Of a stretch of DNA of 64,000 bases, positions 45,729 to 55,366 are shown in pieces. Position 1 is the first letter of the stretch, and every line of letters begins with the position of its first letter. This stretch comes from Spongorhabdus nitratireducens (GTDB taxonomy: Bacteria > Pseudomonadota > Gammaproteobacteria > Pseudomonadales > Endozoicomonadaceae): assembly GCA_947387575.1 (NCBI GenBank), contig CANDOC010000013.1, positions 62,001-126,000 on the forward strand. The letters are read 5' to 3'. The position numbers and the translations under genes were made by a program. The notes under the pieces are model-generated. The model worked only from the letters and a program-made list of their open reading frames with translations. It searched no databases and was not told where the DNA came from.

Positions 45729-46217
45729 TTAGCCTGAAGCTGACATCTGACAGGGACTGGATGTCAGAAAGTCTGTGACCAGGTCAAGATGAAGCATGTT
45801 TTCATTCATGTTTCGGTAGGAGAGATCAAAAATACTGTAGTCATACTCAAGCGTCATGGCGCATATTTCGGCGTAGGCCTTAACTGAAAATGCTTCGGTC
45901 ATGCGCACGGTTTTCAGCAGCTTGTTGATATTCACATGCCCTGACGCTGGTTTGCTCATGGCTTGTTTTTCCAGAGCTGAATGACCATTCAGTTTTTTGA
46001 TACATTCCACAATGGCATGGTAGTGATCCCTGTCTTCGTTCAGTGCGGTTTTGAACAGTCCGGTCAGGCCGGAAGTCGCAGAAATGTCGGCAGAACTGTT
46101 CAGAAACTGGGAATACAGCCGGTGGGTACGCAGCTCGTTATCAGCAACGGCAGAGAGCAGTGATATCAGCCGCTCCGAGCGGTCATTCCGCTTTTGGCTG
46201 GTGGCAAAGGAAAGCAT
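45729..46217 (-). CDS. Ferritin-like di-iron/metal-binding protein
   Basis: 162 residues from the ATG at 46217 with CCGGA upstream; a TTG seven codons earlier would overlap the Fur-like box. Four-helix bundle with spaced Glu/His: NELRTH, EDRDHYH, EAFSVKAYAE and ENMLHLD, matching a ferritin-like metal centre. Precise family unknown (not a canonical Dps, bacterioferritin or MiaE). Paired with the exporter, it may sense, store or oxidise the metal that is exported. Confidence 0.65.
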   Translation of the reverse strand: MLSFATSQKRNDRSERLISLLSAVADNELRTHRLYSQFLNSSADISATSGLTGLFKTALNEDRDHYHAIVECIKKLNGHSALEKQAMSKPASGHVNINKLLKTVRMTEAFSVKAYAEICAMTLEYDYSIFDLSYRNMNENMLHLDLVTDFLTSSPCQMSASG

Positions 46218-46237
46218 TGGCAATAATTCCGGATGCA

Positions 46238-46256
46238 AATAAGAATAATTATCATT
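46238..46256. promoter_or_regulatory. Fur-like box
   Basis: AATAAGAATAATTATCATT agrees with the 19-bp Fur consensus at 13 positions and contains the palindrome ATAATTAT. It lies just upstream of the ferritin-like gene. Confidence 0.6.
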
Positions 46257-46420
46257 TGTGGTGGTGGGTTTGTAAAGCCTTCAGTTGCACTCGAACCATT
46301 GAAGGTAATTGCAGCACCTTTGGTTACATGAGAGTTACGCACTCAGAGGAGATGACTGGTCTTGAGTTTGAGCCTGAACATTCAAGACCATACAGAGGAC
46401 AGATTAGTTTGTAATGGCTG

Positions 46421-47014
46421 TTAATCAACAGGACCCGTCTGGCTCCAGTCTCTTCTGTGATTCCCCTTGTAATATAGCCGGGTAATTTCTGCCTCCTTAT
46501 CGTTTTCAAAGGAAGACATCAGTTTTCCAATCTCAATACCAAAATCGATATGGGCTTCAGGCAGCGCCGTAACAATGTGCCCGTCCACGACAATCTGTTC
46601 TTTCATAAAATGGCTGCCGTTCCAGACATGAGCATATTCACGGGGATAGATACTGGCATTGGTCTGGGAGCGATTTTTGAGTACCCCGGCAATGGCCAGT
46701 AGCAATGGCCCGGCACATACTGCCCCGATAACAGAGCCTGCCCGGTCTGCTTTTTGTAGAAGTTGTTTCAGTGATTCATTTTCTACCACGTCTTCCTGGT
46801 CTCCCCCCGGAACCAGGATACAGTCAAACTGTTGATCCAGAGCCGCTTTATAGCTGAAGTCCGGAAGATAGGTGATACCTGTGCTGCCTTTGAGTGCCTT
46901 GCCGTCCGGCGTTGAAGTGTAGATTTCGCTGTTTTTACTGATCACCTCGAGAGTGAACTTGATCTCAAACTCGATGCATCCGGGGTATAAAATGACGAGT
47001 GTTTTTTTATTCAT
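46421..47014 (-). CDS. DJ-1/PfpI family protein
   Basis: 197 residues from the ATG at 47014 (MNKKTLVILYPG); the longer frame to 47083 has no similarity. The nucleophile elbow is GAVCAGPLLLAIAG (Cys in AVCAGP), with the family Glu in GCIEFE near the N-terminus and PEAHIDFGIEIG near the end. Family members are glyoxalases, deglycases or stress chaperones; the substrate cannot be told. Divergent from the RpiR-type gene. Confidence 0.88.
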   Translation of the reverse strand: MNKKTLVILYPGCIEFEIKFTLEVISKNSEIYTSTPDGKALKGSTGITYLPDFSYKAALDQQFDCILVPGGDQEDVVENESLKQLLQKADRAGSVIGAVCAGPLLLAIAGVLKNRSQTNASIYPREYAHVWNGSHFMKEQIVVDGHIVTALPEAHIDFGIEIGKLMSSFENDKEAEITRLYYKGNHRRDWSQTGPVD

Positions 47015-47191
47015 AGAGTCTCGTTCTGTAAACTTGGGGTACGAACACTTCCATCCGTATAGATGAAGAGCGTCGCAGGGCAAACCAAAGCCAGAGTGTA
47101 AGACTTTTGTTGCTCACTTCCTGATTCAACATATCAACTTTTGTAGATATCGTCCGTATTTTTTGGTGATTGTTTTATTTTTCCGAAAAAG

Positions 47192-47205
47192 GGAAAATAT
47201 ATTCC
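47192..47205. promoter_or_regulatory. RpiR-type operator candidate, upstream of regulator
   Basis: GGAA-AATATA-TTCC, spacer 6, 25 bases before the regulator start. Same motif as at 48071 and 63946. Confidence 0.55.
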
Positions 47206-47229
47206 AAAATCCATTCGAGAGTTGTTCCC

Positions 47230-48036
47230 TTGAGCTCAGTTAATGATTTTGAATCCCTCAAAGCTGAAATTGCCAGTCAGTTTCCCCAGCTCAGTAGACG
47301 ACTGAAACAGGTTGCCGAGTTTGCCATTGCCAATCCGAATGATATGGCGCTGGAAACCATAGCAACGATTGCCAGAAAGGCTGAAGTTCAGCCCTCGACA
47401 TTAATCCGGTTCGCCAAGTATTTCGGCTTTGACGGTTTCTCTGAAATGCAGCGCATCTTCAAGGGACGGTTAGCCGGGCAGAGTGATTATAAAGACCGCA
47501 TCAAGGCGTTTTCTCCTGAAGGTGAGTCCGGAGAAGGGCTGTTTGATGACTTTTTTCACGGCTCGACTGCATCGCTGGAAGAGCTGCGAAACCAGCTCGA
47601 TGAGAATGTGCTTGGCAAGGCTATCGAAACTCTGAAAAAAGCGGATACGATCTATCTGGCAGGCTATCGTCGTGCTTTTCCCGTCGCTGCCTACTTTCAA
47701 TATGCTCTCAGCCATCTTGATAAAAAGGTTGTGTTATTACACGGCATGGGTGGCATGCTGGCGGAGCAGGCAAGATTGATGGGAACGCAGGATGCTCTGC
47801 TGGCTGTCAGTTTTCGTGAGCATTCGGAGGAAGTCATCAGTCTGGTGACTGAGGCCGATCATAAGGGGGTGCCGGTGATTGCCGTTACGGATAGCAGTCT
47901 TGGCCCGGTAGCTTCCAGAGCCAGTGTATGTCTGGAAGTCAAGGACGCAAAAGTGCAGGGATTTCGCTCACTCAGCGCCACCATGTGCCTGGCGCTGATT
48001 CTGGTCGTCGGGCTGGGAAAAGAGTCGCTTGAATAA
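47230..48036 (+). CDS. RpiR/MurR-family regulator of the inositol cluster
   Basis: 268 residues from the TTG at 47230, which has GAGAG eight bases upstream; the earlier in-frame TTG at 47170 would include the operator. N-terminal RpiR HTH (METIATIARKAEVQPSTLIRFAKYFGFDGFSEMQ-type, residues about 40-75) and C-terminal SIS domain (DTIYLAGYRRAFPVAAYF...LLAVSFREHSEEVISLV), which binds phosphosugar-like ligands. Many iol clusters of proteobacteria are controlled by RpiR-type proteins. The putative ligand is an inositol intermediate. Confidence 0.9.
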   Translation: MSSVNDFESLKAEIASQFPQLSRRLKQVAEFAIANPNDMALETIATIARKAEVQPSTLIRFAKYFGFDGFSEMQRIFKGRLAGQSDYKDRIKAFSPEGESGEGLFDDFFHGSTASLEELRNQLDENVLGKAIETLKKADTIYLAGYRRAFPVAAYFQYALSHLDKKVVLLHGMGGMLAEQARLMGTQDALLAVSFREHSEEVISLVTEADHKGVPVIAVTDSSLGPVASRASVCLEVKDAKVQGFRSLSATMCLALILVVGLGKESLE

Positions 48037-48059
48037 TGTTTTGATTTTAATTTTCCATA

Positions 48060-48096
48060 AAATGAAAAATGGAAATTTATATTCCATTTTTCATTT
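48060..48096. promoter_or_regulatory. Long palindrome, RpiR-type operator candidate
   Basis: Perfect 15-bp arms (AATGAAAAATGGAA in the inner 14) around ATTTATA. The core reads GGAA-N7-TTCC. Located after the regulator and before the AfuA-like gene; too AT-rich for a good terminator, so an operator for the transporter is more likely. Confidence 0.65.
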
Positions 48097-48207
48097 ACTG
48101 TGATAGGGTAGGTGCAGAGCTTAATCAAGAATAATAAAAAACAGGAATACGGTCTGTAACAACATGCGTCAATGACAGGCTGTGCTCCGGGATTGGAGTT
48201 CTCTACC

Positions 48208-49230
48208 ATGAAACGTTTCAGTGTACTGGCACTCGCTCTGGCCACCAGTTTGACAGCCACCGGAACCCTTGCCAAAGGGCGGCTTAATGTTCTTTGCTCC
48301 ACTGATACCGAGTGGTGCAAGTTGATGGAAACCACTTTTGAGAAAGAAACCGGTATCAAGGTTTCTCTGGTTCGTAAAAGCTCCGGTGAAGCCTTTGCTC
48401 AGGTTCGGGCTGAAAAGCGCAATCCGAAGATTGATATCTGGTGGGGTGGTACCGGCGACCCTCATCTTCAGGCCGCAGCAGAAGGTTTGACCCAAAGTTA
48501 TAAAGCAGATGCTTCAGGTGAATTGCTTGATTGGGCCAGCCGTCAGGCACAGCAAGCTGACTACAAGACAGTCGGCATTTATGCCGGAGCACTTGGCTTT
48601 GGCTATAATGAAGATCTACTGAAAAAGAAAAACCTGCCTGCTCCCAAGTGCTGGAAAGACCTGACCAACCCCATTTACAAAGGTGAAATTCAGGTAGCTA
48701 ACCCCAACTCTTCCGGCACGGCCTATACCGCGCTGGCGACAGTTGTCCAGTTGTTTGGCGAGAAAGAAGGGTTTGAATACCTGACCGACCTGCACAAAAA
48801 CATTAACCAGTACACCAAGTCGGGTTCGGCTCCGATCAAGTCTGCGGCCCGGGGTGAAACCACCATCGGTATTACTTTTATGCATGACATGATCAAGCAG
48901 GTGAAGAAAGGCTTCCCGATTAAGGTTGTTGCCCCCTGTGAGGGTACCGGCTATGAAGTGGGTTCCATGAGTATTATCAAGGGAGCCCGAAATCTCGCCA
49001 GTGCCCAAAAGTGGGCTGAATTTGCCCTGCGTCCTGATATCCAGTCACTGTCTTCCGAAGTCAAGGCTTATCAGGTGCCGTCCAACAAGACTGCAGATGT
49101 ACCACCGGAAGCACCGCGACTGTCTGATGTGAAACTGATCGATTATGACTTTGCTACCTACGGTTCCAGTGATGTTCGCAAACGCCTGCTGAAACGTTGG
49201 GACGATGAAATTAAATCCCTGCCTCGATAA
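48208..49230 (+). CDS. AfuA-like sugar-phosphate-type ABC binding protein
   Basis: 340 residues from the ATG at 48208 (MKRFSVLALA signal, cleaved near LAKG). It is very similar in pattern to AfuA (LNVLCSTDTEWCKLM, KSSGEAFAQVRAEK, DIWWGGTGDPHLQAAAEGL). The AfuA phosphate/sugar-binding residues are conserved with the right spacing: His226-Asp227 (FMHDM) and Glu250 (GTGYEVG), matching His205-Asp206 and Glu229 of AfuA as I recall them. AfuA binds hexose phosphates, not iron. Beside an inositol-phosphatase-family gene and the iol operon, inositol phosphate is a plausible ligand (inference). Confidence 0.88.
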   Translation: MKRFSVLALALATSLTATGTLAKGRLNVLCSTDTEWCKLMETTFEKETGIKVSLVRKSSGEAFAQVRAEKRNPKIDIWWGGTGDPHLQAAAEGLTQSYKADASGELLDWASRQAQQADYKTVGIYAGALGFGYNEDLLKKKNLPAPKCWKDLTNPIYKGEIQVANPNSSGTAYTALATVVQLFGEKEGFEYLTDLHKNINQYTKSGSAPIKSAARGETTIGITFMHDMIKQVKKGFPIKVVAPCEGTGYEVGSMSIIKGARNLASAQKWAEFALRPDIQSLSSEVKAYQVPSNKTADVPPEAPRLSDVKLIDYDFATYGSSDVRKRLLKRWDDEIKSLPR

Positions 49231-49239
49231 CAGTTCTGC

Positions 49240-49266
49240 CAGCGTCACAGCCCGACTGTGACGCTG
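49240..49266 (+). other. Intergenic stem-loop between binding protein and permease
   Basis: CAGCGTCACAG / CTGTGACGCTG, perfect 11-bp stem with a 5-nt loop and no T-tract. Typical of operons where the binding protein message is stabilised and made in excess. Confidence 0.6.
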
Positions 49267-49327
49267 CTGCTATTCAGCTGATGACAGTTACTCCACGCTA
49301 ATTACAAGAACACAGGATGTTGTTTCT

Positions 49328-51553
49328 ATGTCGGTAAAGCACCCGTTCGTACCCTGGCTGATCGTGGCCTGGGCGGGTTACCTGTTGCTGCCCTGGTATG
49401 TGCAGGAAGACGGTTTCTGGTCCATGGTCTGGCTGTTTGACGGCTACCTTGCTGATGAATATTACACTTCGGCAGTATTTCACGGGCTGCAGTATGACCG
49501 GCCATGGCTATTGCCCATTGCGCTGTTTCTTGCCCTTCCATTTATGGCATTAAGGTATCCGCGTCAGCACCCGAACTATGCCCGGATTCTGATACTGGCC
49601 GGTGCCGGCGGGTTGGGATGGCTGGCTGTTCAGGGTCTGCTGATTGGTATTTCCGGCTGGGAATTTACTGCTTTTGAATCAACATTCGGTGTGCTGGACC
49701 AACGTCAATATGGTCTGGGGTATGGTGCACTGCTGACAGCCGCAGGCTTTCTGGTCATTCTGACTTCAGGGCTGGCTGCTGCTGGGGTAATGAAAGGTGA
49801 TGTCTTTGTTACCTCGGCAATCGGCACCGTAATCCTGCTGGTAACACTGTTTGTGTTTTACCCCGTCAGTCAGATACTGGTCAGTGCTTTTCAGACAGAG
49901 GAAGGCTATCTGTCGGCAGGTGCTTTTGCCGAGTCGTTTACCAGCAGCAAAATCTGGGGGCTTGCCTGCCTTTCAGATGGTCGCAGTTGTGGTGTGGCCT
50001 GGAATTCCCTGTTTCTTGCTACCCTGACCGGATTAAGTACGACTCTGCTGGGTCTGGCCTTTGCGCTGGTGGTGACCCGAACCGGCTTCCGTTATAAAAA
50101 GTCCCTGCGTCTGCTGACAGTTCTGCCTATTGTTACTCCGCCTTTTGTTATTGGTCTGGCACTGATTCTGCTGTTTGGTCGTTCCGGCGTGGTGACCCAG
50201 TTTACGGCTGATCTGCTGGGCCTCGAGCCTGGACGCTGGCTGTACGGATTACCGGGTGTCTGGCTGGCACAGCTACTGGCCTTTACTCCAATTGCATTTC
50301 TGGTGCTGATTGGTGTCGTCGAAGGGATTAGCCCAGCGATGGAAGAGGCTTCCCAGACTTTGCGTGGTTCCCGCTGGCAGACCTTCCGGCATGTCTCCCT
50401 GCCACTGATGCGACCTGGTTTGGCTAACGCCTTCCTGATCGGTTTTATCGAAAGTATGGCGGATTTTGGAAACCCGATGGTTCTCGGTGGCAACTTCGAA
50501 GTGCTGTCGACCGAAATATTCTTCGCTATTGTTGGTGCCCAGAACGATCAGGGACGTGCGGCAGTGCTGGCCATTGTACTGTTGTTCTTTACTTTGAGTG
50601 CCTTCTTTATCCAGCGTAAATGGCTGGGTAAAAAGTCGTACACGACGGTATCCGGTAAAGCCGAATCGGGTCTGCCAATGCAGGTTAATCCGGCACTGAA
50701 ATGGTTAAGCTATGGTACGGCTGTGCCTTGGGCGCTGTTCACCATCGTGATATACGGTATGGTGATGTTCGGCGGTTTTGTTGCCAACTGGGGCTATGAC
50801 CACAGCTTCACCCTGAAGCATTACAGCGATGCCTTTGCCCTGAGCTGGGGCGAATTCGGGCTGGTATGGGAAGGCCAGGCCTGGGATTCACTCTGGACGA
50901 CGCTGGGTATTTCAGCGCTGTCGGCGCCACTGACCGCAGCAGTTGGCCTGCTCACTGCTTATCTGTTGGTAAGACAGAACTTTGCCGGTAAGAACCTGTT
51001 TGAATTTGGCACCATGCTCAGCTTTGCCATTCCCGGAACGGTTATTGGTGTCAGTTATATTCTGGCATTCAATGTGCCGCCTCTGGAGTTGACCGGTACC
51101 GGTGTGATTCTGGTGATCTGTTTTATCTTCCGTAATATGCCGGTGGGTGTGCGGGGTGGTATTGCCGCCATGTCCCAGCTGGATAAAAGTCTGGATGAGG
51201 CTTCGTTGACGCTGGGCGCCAACAGCTTTACGACACTCAGAAAAGTGGTGATTCCACTGTTGCGCCCTGCGATCACTGCCGCACTGGTTTACAGTTTTGT
51301 TCGGGCGATTACATCTGTCAGTGCGGTTATTTTCCTGGTCAGCGCCGAACATAATATGGCCACATCGTACATTATCGGTCTGGTTGAAAATGGCGACTAC
51401 GGTATTGCGATTGCCTATTGCAGCGTGCTGATTCTGGTCATGCTGGGTGCGATTGCTGCTATCCAGTTCTCGGTGGGAGAGCGGAAGCTGAGAAGTGCGC
51501 GTACAGTCAAAGCCAAAAACAACAATAAAAGACTCAAGGAGCAGCTGGTATGA
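49328..51553 (+). CDS. AfuB/FbpB-like two-domain ABC permease
   Basis: 741 residues, a fused permease. Two EAA loops are visible: EEASQTLRGSRWQTFRHVSLPL (first half) and DEASLTLGANSFTTLRKVVIPL (second half). The first ~190 residues add several membrane segments. The fusion of both permease halves is the FbpB/AfuB arrangement. Its stop overlaps the ATPase start by four bases, so the two are coupled. Confidence 0.92.
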   Translation: MSVKHPFVPWLIVAWAGYLLLPWYVQEDGFWSMVWLFDGYLADEYYTSAVFHGLQYDRPWLLPIALFLALPFMALRYPRQHPNYARILILAGAGGLGWLAVQGLLIGISGWEFTAFESTFGVLDQRQYGLGYGALLTAAGFLVILTSGLAAAGVMKGDVFVTSAIGTVILLVTLFVFYPVSQILVSAFQTEEGYLSAGAFAESFTSSKIWGLACLSDGRSCGVAWNSLFLATLTGLSTTLLGLAFALVVTRTGFRYKKSLRLLTVLPIVTPPFVIGLALILLFGRSGVVTQFTADLLGLEPGRWLYGLPGVWLAQLLAFTPIAFLVLIGVVEGISPAMEEASQTLRGSRWQTFRHVSLPLMRPGLANAFLIGFIESMADFGNPMVLGGNFEVLSTEIFFAIVGAQNDQGRAAVLAIVLLFFTLSAFFIQRKWLGKKSYTTVSGKAESGLPMQVNPALKWLSYGTAVPWALFTIVIYGMVMFGGFVANWGYDHSFTLKHYSDAFALSWGEFGLVWEGQAWDSLWTTLGISALSAPLTAAVGLLTAYLLVRQNFAGKNLFEFGTMLSFAIPGTVIGVSYILAFNVPPLELTGTGVILVICFIFRNMPVGVRGGIAAMSQLDKSLDEASLTLGANSFTTLRKVVIPLLRPAITAALVYSFVRAITSVSAVIFLVSAEHNMATSYIIGLVENGDYGIAIAYCSVLILVMLGAIAAIQFSVGERKLRSARTVKAKNNNKRLKEQLV

Positions 51554-52617
51554 GCCTGGATTACAAGGCGGGGTCTGTCGTATTTAACAAGGTATCCAAA
51601 CGTTTTGGACAGGTTTCAGCCATCGATAATGTGTCGTTCACTATTGAAGCCGGTCAGTTGGTAACCCTGTTGGGTCCCAGCGGCTGTGGCAAGACCACTA
51701 CCCTGCGAATGATTGCCGGGCTTGAACATCCGACCGAAGGCCAGATTCTGATCGGTGATAAGGATGTAACGCGACTACCGGCAACGGATCGTGATGTCAG
51801 TATGGTATTTCAATCCTATGCGCTGTTTCCCCATATGTCGGTAGCTGAAAATGTTGCCTATGGCCTGATGGTCAGTGGCACCGCGAAAGCGGAGGCGATA
51901 GATAAGGCGCTGGAAGGACTGCAGCTGGTGGGGCTGGCTGAATATGGCAACCGCCTGCCCAGTGAACTTTCCGGTGGTCAGCAGCAGCGAGTGGCTGTTG
52001 CCAGGGCACTGGTACTGGAGCCGGAAGTATTGCTGCTTGATGAACCGCTCTCAAACCTGGATGCCAAGCTGCGGCGTTATGTGAGGGAAGAAATCCGGGA
52101 TTTGCAGCAACAGCTGGGGCTGACTGCAGTTTATGTGACCCATGACCAGGAAGAAGCCCTTGCAGTATCTGACCAGATCATCGTAATGAACAAATCTGTG
52201 ATTGCCCAGCAGGGTACTCCCAGAGAACTCTATGAACAGCCGGTGTCGGCTTTTGTCGCTGACTTTATCGGTGATGCCAACCTGATCAAGGCGGAGTTGC
52301 AAAGCCGGGAAGGTGATTTTGCCCGGATTGACGTTGGCGGGGTCAATGTTCAGGTACCACACCGGGAACAGCAAAGTGGTGCTGTGACACTGGCAGTCAG
52401 ACCGGATGCCGTTATTCTCCATGCCGATCCTGAAGTCACTGCGCTTACCGGGCAGGTGACCCATGCCAGTTACCTGGGTAACCAGATTCAGTACACCGTG
52501 GACAGTGAGCTGGGCGAGCTGTTTGTGATTGATTACCGGGTCGACCAGCCGGTAGCACGGGGCAGCAGCGTTGCCCTTGATTTCAATAACCGGGGGCTGG
52601 CACTGGTGGCAGCCTGA
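51550..52617 (+). CDS. AfuC/FbpC-like ABC ATPase
   Basis: 355 residues. Walker A GPSGCGKTT, Q-loop FQSYALFPH, signature LSGGQQQR, Walker B VLLLDEPLSN and switch His in VTHDQEEA are all intact, followed by a TOBE-type C-terminal regulatory domain. It powers the AfuB-like permease. Completes the three-gene importer. Confidence 0.94.
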   Translation: MSLDYKAGSVVFNKVSKRFGQVSAIDNVSFTIEAGQLVTLLGPSGCGKTTTLRMIAGLEHPTEGQILIGDKDVTRLPATDRDVSMVFQSYALFPHMSVAENVAYGLMVSGTAKAEAIDKALEGLQLVGLAEYGNRLPSELSGGQQQRVAVARALVLEPEVLLLDEPLSNLDAKLRRYVREEIRDLQQQLGLTAVYVTHDQEEALAVSDQIIVMNKSVIAQQGTPRELYEQPVSAFVADFIGDANLIKAELQSREGDFARIDVGGVNVQVPHREQQSGAVTLAVRPDAVILHADPEVTALTGQVTHASYLGNQIQYTVDSELGELFVIDYRVDQPVARGSSVALDFNNRGLALVAA

Positions 52618-52650
52618 TTCATGAATATTCAATAGAAAGACGAACAAAAT

Positions 52651-53460
52651 ATGAGTAGTGAATTACCCGTCAAGGCGCTGGAGCAACGGTATGATCTGGC
52701 GCGCTCGGTTATCAAACAGGCCGGAGCAGTCGCTTTTGACTTTTTTCAGAACCGGGATAAGTTGCAGATCGAATCCAAGGCCGAACCTCAGGATGTGGTC
52801 AGCCTTGCTGACCGTGAGGTCGAACAGGTTATACGGCAGGGGCTGATTGCAGAATTCTCCGGTGATGGTTTTCTGGGTGAAGAGCAGGGGCTGCTGCAAG
52901 GCGACAATGACTGGACCTGGGTGGTTGATCCGATTGATGGAACCGCCTGCTTTCTGACCGGTATGCATGCCTGGTGCCTTTCTATCGGTCTGATGTATAA
53001 GGATCAGATTGTTGCCGGACTGGTTTACGATCCGAATGCCGATGAGCTGTTCTCTGCTCTGAAAGGTCGGGGCTGCTTTGTGAATGATGCATCTGTGCAG
53101 TGCCTGCAGGACGACAGTCTGAAAAAGGGGCTGGTAGGTGTAGGTACCTCACACCGGGTTCCTCCGGAGCCCTGCACCCGTTTCCTGCAGCAGTTGCTGG
53201 AACAGGGCGGTATGTTTATCCGAAATGGTTCCGGTGCACTGATGATGAGTTATGTGGCTGCCGGGCGACTGATTGGCTACTACGAGCCCCATATCAATTC
53301 CTGGGATTGTCTGGCCGGGATTCTGCTGGTGCAGGAAGCGGGTGGCTATGTAAACCACTTCCTGGAAGGTGAGGGGCTGCAGAAAGGTAATCCGATTCTG
53401 GCTTCAGGGCCGGGTGTTAAAGCAGAACTGGAAACTCTGACGGATTTGCAGCTGAACTGA
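52651..53460 (+). CDS. Inositol monophosphatase family enzyme
   Basis: 269 residues with all metal-site motifs of the Li+-sensitive phosphatase family: EEQG (metal Glu), WVVDPIDGTACFLTG (Asp-Pro-Ile-Asp-Gly-Thr) and INSWDCLAGILLVQEAGG (WDxxAG). It hydrolyses a phosphomonoester of inositol or a related small molecule. It is the last gene of the plus arm, 33 bases after the importer ATPase, which makes cytoplasmic dephosphorylation of an imported phosphate compound the natural role. Related members act on histidinol phosphate or PAP, so the substrate is not proven. Confidence 0.88.
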   Translation: MSSELPVKALEQRYDLARSVIKQAGAVAFDFFQNRDKLQIESKAEPQDVVSLADREVEQVIRQGLIAEFSGDGFLGEEQGLLQGDNDWTWVVDPIDGTACFLTGMHAWCLSIGLMYKDQIVAGLVYDPNADELFSALKGRGCFVNDASVQCLQDDSLKKGLVGVGTSHRVPPEPCTRFLQQLLEQGGMFIRNGSGALMMSYVAAGRLIGYYEPHINSWDCLAGILLVQEAGGYVNHFLEGEGLQKGNPILASGPGVKAELETLTDLQLN

Positions 53461-53491
53461 CGTATATCTGGACAGGTCTGTTTCACAACTA

Positions 53492-53522
53492 AAAAAGGCA
53501 GAGTTATCAACTCTGCCTTTTT
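53492..53522. terminator. Bidirectional intrinsic terminator
   Basis: AAAAAGGCAGAGTT / AACTCTGCCTTTTT, perfect 14-bp stem with an ATC loop and T-tracts on both strands. It separates the two converging arms of the inositol cluster. Confidence 0.92.
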
Positions 53523-53549
53523 CTTTTTGCTTTCTATTATCTACTTTCG

Positions 53550-54419
53550 CTATTTGCCTATTCTGGCCAGAGTATCCGGCCGCATAAACTTCTCGACGAC
53601 CAGCATAAACAATACTGAAGGCACCAGCAGAATCAGGGCAGTAATCGATGCAATCTGGTAGTTACCTTCCATGCTGGCGTTATACAGCAACATTGGCAGG
53701 GTAATCACATCCGGTGCGCCGACAAAGAAGGTGCCGGTGAACTCATCCAGTGATTCCAGAAAGACAAAGATACAACCCGCCAGAATGCCTGGCAGCGCCT
53801 GGGGCAGGGTAATGGTAAAGAATGTTCTCAGCGGTGAGGCGCCCAGGTTTCGGGCTGCCTTTTCCAGGTCTTCATTAACGCCACTGAAGGCTGCGACGGT
53901 AATCCAGACCGAAAATACCAGTCCATGTACGGCGTGAACCAGTACCACCCCTGCTATGGTGCCGTTTAATCCCAGGTCGTAAAACAGCCGGGCGACATTG
54001 ATATAGACCGCCAGATTGGGAAAGGCCTGAGGCATCAGGAACAGTAGCATGACAAATGCCCGAGCCGGCAGGCTGCGGCGGGCAAGAGCATAACCGGCAG
54101 GAACTGATACCAGCAGGCATACGACCACCGTAGTCAGAGCGATAATAATACTGGTAGAGAGTGAAGCCATGGCATCACTTTGCGGTCCAAAAACCTGTGC
54201 CCAGTATTTGGTGCCATAAGTCACTGGTAGTTTATAAGGAAAGTACCAGACTTCTGCCACAGCCCAGAGGATCAGGTTCAGCAGTGGGCCGAAGATCAGC
54301 AGTGCCAGTACCAGTATCAGCAGGCCTTGTAAAATAACGCCCGCAATCCCGCCTGGTAACAAGCGGGCCAGCAGGTTCCGGGCCGGCATCTGCCGCCCGT
54401 CCATTGTTGAAACCAGCAT
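53550..54419 (-). CDS. ABC importer 2, permease
   Basis: 289 residues, six membrane segments, EAA loop EDLEKAARNLGASPLRTFFTITLPQ. PotC/UgpE-like inner-membrane subunit. It begins at the last base of the preceding permease gene, so the pair is translated together. Last gene of the minus arm. Confidence 0.9.
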   Translation of the reverse strand: MLVSTMDGRQMPARNLLARLLPGGIAGVILQGLLILVLALLIFGPLLNLILWAVAEVWYFPYKLPVTYGTKYWAQVFGPQSDAMASLSTSIIIALTTVVVCLLVSVPAGYALARRSLPARAFVMLLFLMPQAFPNLAVYINVARLFYDLGLNGTIAGVVLVHAVHGLVFSVWITVAAFSGVNEDLEKAARNLGASPLRTFFTITLPQALPGILAGCIFVFLESLDEFTGTFFVGAPDVITLPMLLYNASMEGNYQIASITALILLVPSVLFMLVVEKFMRPDTLARIGK

Positions 54420-55258
54420 CAGTGGTGGGCTCCTGCAGTGTTGTTGCGCATGGATTGCTTCAGGTAGTACCAGGCCAGTCCGGCCACCATCAGCCAGGAA
54501 ATCACACCCAGGGCATTGGCAACGCCGTAATCACCGTAAGAGCTGATTCTGAAGGCCATATCAGCGGTGAGCATGGTCGGTGTTCCGGTACCAATCATCA
54601 GTGGCACGCTGAGTACTGACAGCATGGTGACAATCGACAGAATCAAGGCCACACCCACGGTACCGGTCACCTGGGGCAGGATAATCTGGAACAGGATCCT
54701 GACCCGTCCGGCGCCCAGGTTGGATGCAGCCTGAATATGGGATTTGTCCATGGCAGCCATGGCACCGGCAATCATCAGGGTTGCGAATGCGGTCTGTTTC
54801 CACACAAAGGTGAATACAATTCCGCTCCAGTCGAGAAACGAGACGGCTTGCAATGGAGTGATCAGGTCGGCCGACATCAGGGCGTTATTCATCAGGCCGT
54901 TTTTGGCCAGAAAGGTACGCATACACTGGGCGGCGACAATAAACGGAATAAACAGTGGCCAGCGATAGAGCGCTGACAACAGGGAAACCAGACGACGGTT
55001 GCCGGAGAGTGTAAGAATGCCGGAGATAGTAATCGACAGCAGGGCAATAATCAGGGCAGAGAGCCCGACGATACCCATGGTAAACAGAATATCCCGGCCA
55101 TACAGTTCAGCCGCTTTCTGAAAGTGATCCAGCCCGTAACGGTCACCGACCGCAAAGGCTGATTCAACAGATGATAACAGTGGAATAACAAACAGTCCGA
55201 CCACCATCAGCAATGCCGGACATAACATCATCAGGGTGAAAATTCGCGATTGCTTCAT
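54419..55258 (-). CDS. ABC importer 2, permease
   Basis: 279 residues from the ATG at 55258 (MKQSRIFTLMMLCPALL); the longer frame adds a non-hydrophobic leader and is rejected. EAA loop SHIQAASNLGAGRVRILFQIILPQ. PotB/UgpA-like partner of the next permease. Confidence 0.9.
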   Translation of the reverse strand: MKQSRIFTLMMLCPALLMVVGLFVIPLLSSVESAFAVGDRYGLDHFQKAAELYGRDILFTMGIVGLSALIIALLSITISGILTLSGNRRLVSLLSALYRWPLFIPFIVAAQCMRTFLAKNGLMNNALMSADLITPLQAVSFLDWSGIVFTFVWKQTAFATLMIAGAMAAMDKSHIQAASNLGAGRVRILFQIILPQVTGTVGVALILSIVTMLSVLSVPLMIGTGTPTMLTADMAFRISSYGDYGVANALGVISWLMVAGLAWYYLKQSMRNNTAGAHH

Positions 55259-55366
55259 AGTGATAACTTCAAGGAGTTGAGGATCGGGATGCCTGACAGG
55301 CATCCCGGCTTGTAGCGTGAGTGAGCGTTAAAAAGCGTCAATCAGAGTTGATTAAAAACGCTGCTG

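Noticed and set aside
48208-52617. Ferric-iron importer (FbpABC)
   Set aside because: Although the family is often annotated so, the binding protein has AfuA sugar-phosphate residues, and the neighbours are inositol genes with no Fur box upstream.
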